A stretch of DNA of 32,300 nt from a virus. The DNA lies in IMG/VR virus record IMGVR_UViG_3300026136_000012, positions 1 through 32,300 of that record; one strand, written 5' to 3'. Both the position numbers and the translations under genes were made by a program. The first letter of the stretch is position 1. Each line of letters starts with the position of its first letter. The notes beneath the pieces are model-generated. The model had not been told where the DNA came from, made no database searches, and saw only the letters and a list, made by a program, of their open reading frames with translations. Positions 22,772-31,222 of this stretch are shown here, piece by piece.

Positions 22772-23278
22772 ATGCCAACAACATTATTTATAAATAGAAC
22801 AGATTTAGTTAGAAATTCCATACTCGATGGAAATATTAATACAGATAAATTTTTACAGTTTATAAAAATCGCCCAAGTTATTGATATTCAGCAACTTATG
22901 GGTACAAAATTATATGATGGATTAACTGCTGCAATACCTAACATTGATCAACCTGCTAATGCAAGGTGGAAAACATTGTTAGATGATTATATTGTAGATA
23001 TGTTAATTTGGTATGCTCAGGTTAATTATCTTCCTTTCGCTGCATATCAGGTTAAAAATGGCGGTGTATTTAAACATAGATCAGAAAATAGTGAAACAGT
23101 TAGTAAAGGTGAAATAGATTTCTTAGTTGAAAAAGCAAGAACTAATGCTGAATGGTATTCAAGAAGATTTATTGACTTTATGACATTTAATCAAACTACA
23201 TATCCTGAATATAATTCAAATGTAAATGACGATATATATCCAAGTTATGATTCAACATTTAATGGTTGGGTATTATGA
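22772..23278 (+). CDS. Head-tail connector protein (DUF6712-like)
   Basis: This 168-residue helical protein begins FINRTDLVRNSILDGNINTD, then FLQFIKIAQVIDIQQLMGTK and LYDGL. It continues with a helix-rich core (WKTLLDDYIVDMLIWYAQVN) and an Arg-containing AEWYSRRFIDFM. This is the layout of gp6-type connectors in flavobacterial phages. The gene follows the portal by 10 bases, consistent with building the ring below it. The call is by pattern and context. Confidence 0.7.
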   Translation: MPTTLFINRTDLVRNSILDGNINTDKFLQFIKIAQVIDIQQLMGTKLYDGLTAAIPNIDQPANARWKTLLDDYIVDMLIWYAQVNYLPFAAYQVKNGGVFKHRSENSETVSKGEIDFLVEKARTNAEWYSRRFIDFMTFNQTTYPEYNSNVNDDIYPSYDSTFNGWVL

Positions 23279-23382
23279 AATTAAATCAGAAGTTAAAATA
23301 TAAACTTGAAGAAAGGAAAAGCAAAAAAGAACAAAAGCTAAAAAGCTATTTGAAAAAAGCATTAAAAATAAAAACAATATAA
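23275..23382 (+). CDS. Very small basic protein
   Basis: The ATG at 23275 overlaps the connector stop (ATGA), and TAA is at 23380-23382, giving 35 residues, almost half of them Lys or Arg, predicted to be one helix (KYKLEERKSKKEQKLKSYLK). It ends one base before the fibre gene. Overlap at both ends favours a real gene, but a short leader-type reading frame that couples translation of the giant fibre is equally possible. Confidence 0.45.
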   Translation: MKLNQKLKYKLEERKSKKEQKLKSYLKKALKIKTI

Positions 23383-23383
23383 A

Positions 23384-26300
23384 ATGGCAACATTATTTAA
23401 TACTAAAATATCAGCTACATATGAAGGTTTAATTAAAACCATTGATAATGCAGCTATTGGTACAGCATTAAAAGAATTAACAGATGGTAAAGGACAGCAA
23501 ACAGGCTTGTTTTTAAACACAGCAGGGGATTTTAAAGTATCTGCTATATTGGAATGGGGTTCATTAAAAGATACAGGGACTAATATAACAGTTACAAAGT
23601 TTGTTAATCAAGCTGATGGTATAGATAATAATAATAATGATACTACATTACCTACAAGTGCTGCAGTTAAAGACTATGTTGATACTAAATTTGCAGTTAC
23701 TGATACTTTAAGTGAAGTATTAAGTTTTGGTAATACTACAAGTGGTACTGATATATCTGTTACAGCAGGTGATGATATAAAATTCCATAATCTTAGTAAA
23801 GCTATTTTTGGTGTAAATTCTGAATTACAAATACTATATTCAGGTTCTGCATCATATATACAAAATTTTTCATCTAATTTATTTATAGAATCTGCATCAA
23901 CAATTATTAAAAATCTAGGTGGAAATGAAACATTAGCTCAATTTACAACTAATGGTTCTGTTGATTTATATTATGACAATTCAAAAAAGTTTGAAACTAC
24001 TACTGCAGGTGTTACTATAACAGGTTCTGCTACTATTTCAACAATTGCTAATTCTGTACAAAACAATAATAAATATTTAGTATCTGAATCAGGTGTAATA
24101 AAATACAGAACAAATGCAGAAGTTTTAGCTGATATTGGTGCAGGAACAGGTACAATGTCAAGTTTTAAAATTAGTGATAATGGTTCAGGAACAAGTCCTG
24201 AAACTATTGCACAAGGTGATACAGTAAATATTGCATCATCAACAGGTATATCTACAACAAGAACATCTAAAACAATAACAGTTGAAAATACTGATAGGGG
24301 TTCACAACAAAATGTATTCAAAAACTTTTTAGTACCGGGTCAAACCACATTAACTGCATCTAATAATAATGATAGTATTACATTTGCAAATGGTGGTAAT
24401 GTTACATTAACAACACAAGCAGGTAATATAATAGGAATTGCTGTTCCAAACAATACTAATTACTTTGTCACAGGTGGTTCTTTTAATACAGGTAATGGTG
24501 AATTAACATTAACAGGTAATAATGCAGCAGTTGGTGCTGTAGTGGACTTAGATGGTCGTTATGCACTTGATACTGCACTTGCAGGATATTTACCTTTAAC
24601 AGCAGGAAGTACAAAACCATTAACAGGTTCATTATATTTAAATGATTATGTTGTTCACAATGGTGATGCTAATACCTATTTTGGTTTTTCAGCTAATGAT
24701 AAAATTATATTACACGCAGGTGGTAATGAACAAGTATTAGCAGATTCGCAAAATGTATACTTAAGGTCACAAGGTGTAACAAAATTATCTACACAATCAA
24801 ATGGTATAAAAATAAGTGGTGGTATTTTAGATGTAAATGATCAATTAGGAACAGCAGGGCAATTACTTTCAAGTACAGGTACTGCATTAGATTGGGTTGA
24901 TGCACCAACAGGTGCTACAGTAGGTGGTTCTGATACACAAATACAATACAATAATGGTGGTGCTTTTGGTGGTGTTTCAGGATTTACATTTGATGATGTA
25001 AATAATAGATTATATTTAGATACAACAAGGGTTGTGATAGGTGGTTCATCAAGTTTTCAAAATGGACTTACTGTAAATGATCCTGCTGAATTTAGAAATA
25101 CAGTTGAATTTGCTGATGGTACTGCATCAGCACCAAGTATTACTTTTTGGAATGTAGGTGATAATAATACAGGTATTTTTAGGGTTACTACTGATACTAT
25201 AGGTTTTTCTACTGCAGGTACAGAAAGATTTAGAATTAATGCAAGTGGTGCTTTTGGTTTGTCAGGTGCTAATTATGGTACAGCAGGACAGGTTTTAACA
25301 TCAAATGGTAGTTCTTCTGCACCGACTTGGCAATCAGCAGCAGGTGGTTCAATTGGTGGTTCAGGAACAGCTAATACAGTACCTATTTTTACAGCAGGTA
25401 CTACATTAGGTGATTCAAGAATAACACAACCTAATTCCTATCAAACAGTAATGTCTGCATCAGGTGGTATGACATTAGATGTAAAAGCTAATGATAGCAA
25501 TGAACCTGCAATAAGATTATTAAATTCTAGTAATCAAGGTTGGTATATGCGTTTAGATTCAGGGCCGACTTTTGCAATTAAAAATGTTGGTGGTAATTTA
25601 ACTGCTTTTAGTATTGATGGTAGTAATATTAAATTAAGAAGTTCAAGCAATGCTGATGGGGTTGTTTACAACAGGTCTACAAATGCAGTTCAAACAACAG
25701 GCAGTTTAGGGGTTAAAATGGCTGCATCATATCCATTATCTGTGGATGGTATTATAGCAGCATATGGTAATATTCCTGCAGTTAGATTAGTAGCAAATTT
25801 AGGTAGTCCTGCTATTTATGATATGCGTAATGATAGTGGTGTATTTGAAGTTAGGGATGTAAATAATGGTAAAGAATTATATAATGCTCTCAGTACATCT
25901 TCAGGTTACCATAAATTTTTCATTGATGGTACTGAAAAAATGGAACTTAATAGTTCAGGTAATTTGGCTGTTGATGGTACAATTACAGGAACATCATATA
26001 CATCACCAACAAATACAACATTAAAATTAGACAGCTTTGGTAATACAGTAGCTGAAATAATGGGTAATGCTGCAAATAATAAAGCAGGTGCAATAAGATT
26101 TAATTGTGATCAAAATAGCCACGGAATTACAATAAAAAGTCCACAACATAGTGCAGGTGCAACATATACATTAACATTACCTAATGCTGATGGTACATCA
26201 GGTCAAGTTCTTAGTACAAATGGTAGTGGGCAATTATCATTTATCACAGCAGGTGGTGGTGGTGCTACTTCATTAAATGGTTTATCTGATGTTACAATAG

Positions 26301-28645
26301 ATACAACAAATGATTCTGCGTATTTTATTAGCATACCATCAGGATTATCCAATGCATCTAATAATTTAATTATTGGTGAAGGTGCAGGTAGTTCAATAGT
26401 CAGTTCAGGTGGAAATACTGTTATTGGTCAAAATGCTATGAAAACAGCATCAGATAATTCTAGACAAAATAATGTAATAATTGGCTATCAAGCTGTTGAA
26501 TTAGCTACACAACAAGTTTTTGAAACTGTTATTATTGGTAAACAAGCAGGTTACAATATGGGTAACTGTGGTGAAACTACATTGATTGGTTATCAAGCAG
26601 GTATGGAAGATAATCAATATGGTGTAACTGCTGTTGGTCATATGGCTAGTAGAAGTGGTAATGGTTATAATTCAGAACATTTTGGAAATGGTGCAGGTGA
26701 ACATTCTAATGGTGCATATTGTATTAGTATTGGAACTTCAGCAGGTAGAAATTTAGATGGTAATTATTCTATTGGTATAGGAAACAGAGCAGCAAGTAAC
26801 AATGATGCAGAAGGGCATATATCAATAGGTCGTGATGCAGGTTATAGTAATACATCAGGTATTTATAATACTAATATTGGTTACTATGCAGGTTCTAATA
26901 GTAATACAACAAGTTCAAGAACTAATGTTGGATATGAAGCAGGTAGATATAATACTGCAGATTCTAATACATATATTGGTTCACAATCAGGAACAGGTGT
27001 TTCAGGTTCTTCATCAGGTAGTAATAATGTTGGATTAGGAAGAAAAGCAATGTATAGCCACACCACAGGTTCAAGTAATGTTGGTGTAGGTAGTAGTTCA
27101 TTAGAGCAAATAACAACAGGTAGTTTTAATACTGCTATTGGATTTCAATCAGGATATAATGCAACAACAGGTAGTAATAATACAAGTATTGGATATGGTG
27201 CATCACCAAGTAGTTTAAATGCATCAAACCAAATTACAATAGGTAATTCAAGTGTTAATTTACTTAGAATACCGGGTCTTGGTTCTACAGATGGGCACGT
27301 ACTTACATATAGTTCATCATCAGGTGGTATTGTTTTAGCTGCTGCAGGTGGTGGTGGTGGTGCATCAGACTTAAATGGTCTTTCAGATTGTTTAGTTGAT
27401 ACAACAAACAACAATTCTTTCTTAATAAATGTACCAAGTGGATTAACTAGTGGTGCATTAAGTAATTTAGCTATTGGTCAAGGCGCTGCAAACTCTTTTA
27501 CTTCAGGTGATTACAATGTTATATTGGGCTTTGATGCTATGAAAAATGCAACTTACCCTGAAAATTGTGTTGCTGTTGGATATAAGGCAGCAGAATCAGC
27601 AACGACCCGTTGGGGATATGTGGCTATTGGAAGTCAAGCTGCTCAAAATAATACAAATAATATAACATACGGAACTTTTGTTGGTTGGCAAGCGGGGATG
27701 GGTAGCAGTAATAATGCAGGTTCTACTGTTATCGGAATGCAAGCGGGATTAGTTTCAGCAGGTCCGAATTCTGTTGCTATTGGTAGAAATGCAGGTAGAA
27801 ATAATACTGCTGATGGAACAATATCAGTAGGATATCAAGCAGGATATTTAAATACAACTGCTGTTCAAAATACTTTTATAGGATATGAAGCAGGAAGGAC
27901 ATCTAATACAAATGGATATAATACTGCGCTTGGTTATCAAGCAATGGAAAATTCAGTAGGTTCATACAATACATTTATTGGTATTCAAGCAGGTCAAGGT
28001 TATAATGCAAGTACATCAACAGCAAATTCTAATATTGCTATTGGTTACAAAGCAATGTCACAGAGACGTGCAGGAAGTGGTGAAAATGTGGTTATTGGAA
28101 ACTATGCCTATATGAATACTGATGGTGGTTATGGGAATGTTGTTATAGGTAACAATGCTGTTAATATAGCAACTACAGGAAGAAGAAATGTTGTAGTTGG
28201 TGATAATGCAGATTTAGCAGCAGGTACTGATATTCAATCAGTAGTATTAGGTTATAATGCTACAGGTAATGGTAATTATACTGTTACTTTAGGTAATTCA
28301 AGCACTACAGGTTTACATTGTCAAGTTCAAACAATATCTGCTTTATCAGATAAAAGAGATAAAACAAATATTGAAGATTCAGAATATGGATTAGATTTAA
28401 TCGATTCATTAAAACCTGTTACTTTTGAATGGAATCAAAGGGATGGAAATAGAAAAGGTTTAAAAGATTTAGGATTTATTGCACAAGATTTACAAGAATC
28501 TGATGATGAATTTTTACAATTAGTAAATGATAATAATCCTGATAAACTTCAAGCAAGTTATGGTCGATTGATTCCTGTATTAGTAAAAGCTATTCAAGAA
28601 CTACGACAAGAAATAAGAGATTGTAAAAACTGTAAAAATAATTAA
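23384..28645 (+). CDS. Giant tail fibre with YadA-like repeats and S74 autochaperone
   Basis: This 1753-residue protein starts with a likely virion-anchor segment (about 1-100), then Gly/Ser/Asn/Thr-rich beta-helix-like sequence. From about residue 955 two long blocks carry some 35 repeats of the form x-[VIL]-G-x-x-A (NTAIGYQAG, NVVIGNNAV), resembling the YadA/Hep_Hag left-handed beta roll. Residues 1652-1753 are a Peptidase S74 chaperone (SALSDKRDKTNI, FEWNQRDG, DLGFIAQDLQE) that folds trimers and cleaves itself off before the Ser near 1652-1655. It probably binds the host surface. No enzymatic domain is seen in the shaft. Confidence 0.85.
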   Translation: MATLFNTKISATYEGLIKTIDNAAIGTALKELTDGKGQQTGLFLNTAGDFKVSAILEWGSLKDTGTNITVTKFVNQADGIDNNNNDTTLPTSAAVKDYVDTKFAVTDTLSEVLSFGNTTSGTDISVTAGDDIKFHNLSKAIFGVNSELQILYSGSASYIQNFSSNLFIESASTIIKNLGGNETLAQFTTNGSVDLYYDNSKKFETTTAGVTITGSATISTIANSVQNNNKYLVSESGVIKYRTNAEVLADIGAGTGTMSSFKISDNGSGTSPETIAQGDTVNIASSTGISTTRTSKTITVENTDRGSQQNVFKNFLVPGQTTLTASNNNDSITFANGGNVTLTTQAGNIIGIAVPNNTNYFVTGGSFNTGNGELTLTGNNAAVGAVVDLDGRYALDTALAGYLPLTAGSTKPLTGSLYLNDYVVHNGDANTYFGFSANDKIILHAGGNEQVLADSQNVYLRSQGVTKLSTQSNGIKISGGILDVNDQLGTAGQLLSSTGTALDWVDAPTGATVGGSDTQIQYNNGGAFGGVSGFTFDDVNNRLYLDTTRVVIGGSSSFQNGLTVNDPAEFRNTVEFADGTASAPSITFWNVGDNNTGIFRVTTDTIGFSTAGTERFRINASGAFGLSGANYGTAGQVLTSNGSSSAPTWQSAAGGSIGGSGTANTVPIFTAGTTLGDSRITQPNSYQTVMSASGGMTLDVKANDSNEPAIRLLNSSNQGWYMRLDSGPTFAIKNVGGNLTAFSIDGSNIKLRSSSNADGVVYNRSTNAVQTTGSLGVKMAASYPLSVDGIIAAYGNIPAVRLVANLGSPAIYDMRNDSGVFEVRDVNNGKELYNALSTSSGYHKFFIDGTEKMELNSSGNLAVDGTITGTSYTSPTNTTLKLDSFGNTVAEIMGNAANNKAGAIRFNCDQNSHGITIKSPQHSAGATYTLTLPNADGTSGQVLSTNGSGQLSFITAGGGGATSLNGLSDVTIDTTNDSAYFISIPSGLSNASNNLIIGEGAGSSIVSSGGNTVIGQNAMKTASDNSRQNNVIIGYQAVELATQQVFETVIIGKQAGYNMGNCGETTLIGYQAGMEDNQYGVTAVGHMASRSGNGYNSEHFGNGAGEHSNGAYCISIGTSAGRNLDGNYSIGIGNRAASNNDAEGHISIGRDAGYSNTSGIYNTNIGYYAGSNSNTTSSRTNVGYEAGRYNTADSNTYIGSQSGTGVSGSSSGSNNVGLGRKAMYSHTTGSSNVGVGSSSLEQITTGSFNTAIGFQSGYNATTGSNNTSIGYGASPSSLNASNQITIGNSSVNLLRIPGLGSTDGHVLTYSSSSGGIVLAAAGGGGGASDLNGLSDCLVDTTNNNSFLINVPSGLTSGALSNLAIGQGAANSFTSGDYNVILGFDAMKNATYPENCVAVGYKAAESATTRWGYVAIGSQAAQNNTNNITYGTFVGWQAGMGSSNNAGSTVIGMQAGLVSAGPNSVAIGRNAGRNNTADGTISVGYQAGYLNTTAVQNTFIGYEAGRTSNTNGYNTALGYQAMENSVGSYNTFIGIQAGQGYNASTSTANSNIAIGYKAMSQRRAGSGENVVIGNYAYMNTDGGYGNVVIGNNAVNIATTGRRNVVVGDNADLAAGTDIQSVVLGYNATGNGNYTVTLGNSSTTGLHCQVQTISALSDKRDKTNIEDSEYGLDLIDSLKPVTFEWNQRDGNRKGLKDLGFIAQDLQESDDEFLQLVNDNNPDKLQASYGRLIPVLVKAIQELRQEIRDCKNCKNN
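26250..28320 (+). repeat. Tandem large duplication inside the fibre gene
   Basis: Two blocks begin alike, at about 26250 (GGGATSLNGLSDVTIDTTND, then SAYFISIPSGLSNA) and about 27345 (GGGASDLNGLSDCLVDTTNN, then NSFLINVPSGLTSG). Each continues into IG-type repeats (about 18 and 17 copies). The pair points to internal duplication followed by divergence. Confidence 0.75.
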
Positions 28646-28655
28646 AACCAAAAAA

Positions 28656-28967
28656 ATGAATAAAATATTTAAAAACTCAATTACAGCAGATAATGCAGCA
28701 CCTAATGAAGCAGAAAATGTTGCAGAAGCATTTAATGTTAATTTAGCTACAGCAGAATATTGTGAAAGTTATGTTTATAATGAAGAATCTGATGAAGAAG
28801 ATAAAACAGATTATTGTGCTGAACAATTAGAAAGGGAAAAAATCCACTTTAAATTTATTTTAGCACAAGATTATTATAAAGCTGCACTAACTGATAATCA
28901 ATTAAATAGAGCAGAAAAATTTCTTCCTAGAGATTATGAAGATGATTACAGGGAAATACCTAATTAA
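28656..28967 (+). CDS. Acidic small protein after fibre, unknown
   Basis: This 103-residue, strongly acidic protein (NEESDEEDKTDYCAEQLERE) is mostly helical. It follows the fibre by 10 bases, the usual place for fibre assembly chaperones, but no homology supports that. Cysteines at YCESYVY and DYCAEQ may be incidental. It is probably co-transcribed with the fibre. Confidence 0.55.
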   Translation: MNKIFKNSITADNAAPNEAENVAEAFNVNLATAEYCESYVYNEESDEEDKTDYCAEQLEREKIHFKFILAQDYYKAALTDNQLNRAEKFLPRDYEDDYREIPN

Positions 28968-28976
28968 TAATTTTTT

Positions 28977-28987
28977 TCGTACATTTG
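28977..28987 (+). promoter_or_regulatory. CGTACATTTG promoter-like element before lysis genes
   Basis: TACATTTG (28980-28987) is an exact TAnnTTTG match, preceded by TTTTTTTCG. No clear TTG -33 box lies 19 bases upstream. It would serve the gene at 29014 and the lysis cluster. Confidence 0.5.
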
Positions 28988-29013
28988 ATATATAATCTTA
29001 AATTAAAAATAAA

Positions 29014-29268
29014 ATGTCAAAAGAAAACAAAATTTCAGAAGAAGAATTAAAAACTTTACAAGATCAAGAACAAAAGAAAGGTGCTATATTGCACGATTTA
29101 GGTGTATTAGATACACAAAAATTTTCATTAAACAATTTTTATGCTCAATTAATGTTAGAGCAAAAAAAGGTTAAAGAAGAACTTGAAGAAAAATATGGTA
29201 AAGTAAACATTAATTTGCAGGATGGTTCTTTTGAAGAAATAAAAGAAGAATCAGATGAAGAAAATTAG
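29014..29268 (+). CDS. Coiled-coil acidic small protein
   Basis: This 84-residue protein is helical and charged. DLGVLDTQKFSLNNFYAQLM and the EQKKVKEELEEKYGKVNINL segment resemble a short protein common next to endolysins in flavobacterial phages, of unknown function. Its last 14 bases overlap the endolysin start, indicating coupling. A possible role is tail fibre or lysis regulation; evidence is positional. Confidence 0.6.
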   Translation: MSKENKISEEELKTLQDQEQKKGAILHDLGVLDTQKFSLNNFYAQLMLEQKKVKEELEEKYGKVNINLQDGSFEEIKEESDEEN

Positions 29269-29722
29269 TGATCATATAAGCTATAAAGAAGCTACACATT
29301 CAAATACTGCTATACAATTAGGTATTTCTAATAAACCTTCAGCAAAGGAAATTAAAAATATGGAATTGATTGCAGAAAAGGTGTTTGAACCACTTAGAGA
29401 ATGGGCAGGTGGACCGATAAAAATAAATAGTATGTTCAGGTCTGAAGAAGTTAATCAGGCTGTTAGAGGTTCTGTAAGAAGCAATCATTTGACAGGTAAT
29501 GCTATTGATTTAACCACATTGAATGGAAAATCAAATTCTGAATTATTTTATTATATAAAAGATAATTTAGATTTCCATCAATTAATATGGGAATTTGGTT
29601 CTGAAAATCCACAATGGATTCACGTTTCTTATTTAAGTAAAAAGGACAATAAAAAACAAGTTCTCATTACTAGAAAAAAAGGTAAATATTTCACTTTTGA
29701 TGATTGTAAGGATTGTAAATGA
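29255..29722 (+). CDS. Endolysin, M15-type peptidase
   Basis: This 155-residue protein has the Peptidase_M15_3 layout: INSMFRSEEVNQAVRG (58-73), SNHLTGNAIDLTT (76-88) with zinc ligands H78 and D85, and LIWEFGSENPQWIHVSYLS (110-128) with E113 as probable catalyst and H123 as third ligand. Enzymes of this group cut peptide bonds in peptidoglycan. No signal peptide is seen, so release would need the holin downstream. Length is normal for a complete single-domain enzyme. Cell-wall lysis is the expected role. Confidence 0.88.
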   Translation: MKKISDHISYKEATHSNTAIQLGISNKPSAKEIKNMELIAEKVFEPLREWAGGPIKINSMFRSEEVNQAVRGSVRSNHLTGNAIDLTTLNGKSNSELFYYIKDNLDFHQLIWEFGSENPQWIHVSYLSKKDNKKQVLITRKKGKYFTFDDCKDCK

Positions 29723-29862
29723 ATTGGGAATTTGGCATAATAGATAGGTCATCCATAGGGTTGTTATTAGGTTTTAATTTTTTACCTAAACAACATATAA
29801 ATGATTATAATGAAGTAAATATATATTTATTAATAATAGTGTTACATTTTAAATTTTACTAA
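29719..29862 (+). CDS. Small hydrophobic protein after endolysin
   Basis: The ATG at 29719 overlaps the endolysin TGA and the frame ends with TAA at 29860-29862, giving 47 residues. It has FGIIDRSSIGLLLGFNFLPK and a hydrophobic end (EVNIYLLIIVLHFKFY). Similar short proteins occur in flavobacterial phages next to the endolysin. It might be a membrane-associated lysis helper, but no spanin lipobox or signal is visible. Confidence 0.55.
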   Translation: MNWEFGIIDRSSIGLLLGFNFLPKQHINDYNEVNIYLLIIVLHFKFY

Positions 29863-29863
29863 T

Positions 29864-30328
29864 ATGCCAATACCAACTAAAAAAGTAGGAGAAAAACAAA
29901 GTGATTATATGATTAGATGTGTACCACAGCTAATGAAGTATCACGATAAAGATCAAGCTATTGCAATATGCTACAGGACATTTCAAGGCAAAATGATAAA
30001 TTTAGAAACTTATAATGATTACCCCAAATCTGTTTCTAATAATGCTAAAAAGGTTCTTAGATGGCGTGATAAATATGGTGATGAAGTAAAAGGTATGACT
30101 AGAGTAGGTTGGGTAAGAGCAAACCAACTAGCTAAAAATGAAAAAATTTCAAGGGAAACAATTGCTAGAATGGCATCTTTTAAAAGGCATCAAAAAAATG
30201 CTGAAGTATCTGCTAAATTCAAAGATACACCGTGGAAGGATAAAGGATATGTTGCTTGGTTAGGTTGGGGTGGTACTACAGGCATAAATTGGGCAATTAA
30301 AAAACTTGAACAAATTGACAAAAAATGA
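29864..30328 (+). CDS. DUF5824-like phage protein
   Basis: The first 40 residues form a separate small unit (KKVGEKQSDYMIRCVPQLMK, then IAICYRTF) found at the ends of several phage structural proteins. The rest (RWRDKYGDEVKGMTRVGWVR, then ARMASFKRHQKN and KGYVAWLGWGGTTGINWA) matches the DUF5824 pattern common in phages, of unknown biochemical role, often near or fused to head genes. Here it stands alone among lysis genes. Confidence 0.7.
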   Translation: MPIPTKKVGEKQSDYMIRCVPQLMKYHDKDQAIAICYRTFQGKMINLETYNDYPKSVSNNAKKVLRWRDKYGDEVKGMTRVGWVRANQLAKNEKISRETIARMASFKRHQKNAEVSAKFKDTPWKDKGYVAWLGWGGTTGINWAIKKLEQIDKK

Positions 30329-30474
30329 TTGATGAAAAACTTATAGCAATAAATGCAGGAACTTTTGTATTTACAATGAGCGATATAGATGTAATATTAA
30401 AAATTACATTATTAATTGTAACAATAGGATATACTATACATAAATGGGCATTACTTAATAAAAAGAAAAAGTAG
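30325..30474 (+). CDS. Small single-span membrane protein, possible holin partner
   Basis: The ATG at 30325 overlaps the previous stop and TAG is at 30472-30474, giving 49 residues. The sequence has an N-terminal polar part, a single helix (DVILKITLLIVTIGYTIHKW) and a lysine tail. It is a form common in flavobacterial phages just before the holin-like protein. It may be an antiholin or a second holin, inferred from topology and the overlapping start of the next gene. Confidence 0.6.
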   Translation: MIDEKLIAINAGTFVFTMSDIDVILKITLLIVTIGYTIHKWALLNKKKK

Positions 30475-30932
30475 TGAAAAAAAAGAAAAAATTTTCTGAA
30501 ACTAAAGTAGGTCAATTTTTAAAAAAAGTAGCACCTAAAATTCTACAAACAGCAGGGGATTTAGTTCCTGATGCAGGGGTGTTGGGATTGGTTAAACAAC
30601 TAATCATAAAAGATAAAGATATTCCACAACAAGATAAAGAACAAGCAATGAAGCTATTGGAATTAGATATGATTGAAATGCAGGAAATATCTAAAAGATG
30701 GGATAGTGATATGATGTCTGATAGTTGGTTAAGTAAAAACACTAGACCAATGACCTTAATATTTTTGACAGTATCAATGGTGTTTTTAATACTGTTAGAT
30801 TCTTTAGATATAGATTTTGGTGTTTCAGTAGAATGGATTGATCTACTTAAATCACTATTGATTACAGTTTATGTAGCTTATTTTGGTAGCAGGGGTGTTG
30901 AAAAATTTAAAAATATTGGTTCTAAATTATAG
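30474..30932 (+). CDS. Holin-like protein (3TM-type family)
   Basis: This 152-residue protein starts at GTG 30474, one base into the preceding TAG. The N-terminal 80 residues are basic then amphipathic (FLKKVAPKILQTAGDLVPDA). WLSKNTRPMTLIFLTVSMVF, then LILLDSL and LLKSLLITVYVAYFGSRGVE, form two transmembrane segments with a short acidic loop, and the R-G-x-E-K end is typical. This is the HP1/3TM holin-like family often paired with endolysins. It would open the membrane for the M15 endolysin. Confidence 0.75.
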   Translation: MKKKKKFSETKVGQFLKKVAPKILQTAGDLVPDAGVLGLVKQLIIKDKDIPQQDKEQAMKLLELDMIEMQEISKRWDSDMMSDSWLSKNTRPMTLIFLTVSMVFLILLDSLDIDFGVSVEWIDLLKSLLITVYVAYFGSRGVEKFKNIGSKL

Positions 30933-31024
30933 AATATACCCCCTAAATCATTATCTATATATTTATAAAAGTATTATTTTATGCTTTTTTTATAAAAAAT
31001 TTAAATTTATTACTTTTATTTTTA
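30933..31024 (+). other. Intergenic A/T-rich spacer between lysis and NinG regions
   Basis: This 92-base stretch has no gene. It contains an all-A/T hairpin (ATAAAA 30965-30970, TTTTAT 30977-30982) followed by GC and seven T's, which may be a weak terminator, and a TATATTTA that could be a poor -7 box. Nothing is convincing. Confidence 0.4.
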
Positions 31025-31222
31025 ATGAAAAAATATTTTAACACAAATTATACAAAAATGAATTTTGATTTAGAAGTTAATCATCTTTATAAAAAAGATA
31101 AAAAAGAAGAAAAAGATATTTATTCTTTAAGGCTAGAAACTTATAATGGTAAAGTTGAAGGTAAATTTGAAAGGTCTGAAATTAGACATATAATTCAAAT
31201 TCTAGACAATGCCATCATCTAA
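31025..31222 (+). CDS. Small protein before NinG-like gene, unknown
   Basis: This 65-residue protein starts at ATG 31025; an inner ATG at 31058 is possible. The sequence is charged with a beta-like middle (DIYSLRLETYNGKVEGKFER) and a helical end. It overlaps the NinG-like gene by 14 bases. No domain is recognised. Confidence 0.5.
   Translation: MKKYFNTNYTKMNFDLEVNHLYKKDKKEEKDIYSLRLETYNGKVEGKFERSEIRHIIQILDNAII

Noticed and set aside
23971-24321. Minus-strand frame in the fibre gene
   Set aside because: It is antisense to the repetitive Thr/Ala/Val-rich shaft, with no independent support.
26250-28320. CRISPR-like repeats
   Set aside because: The periodic DNA similarity comes from protein repeats inside one intact reading frame. 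Units are divergent and lack identical direct repeats with unique spacers.
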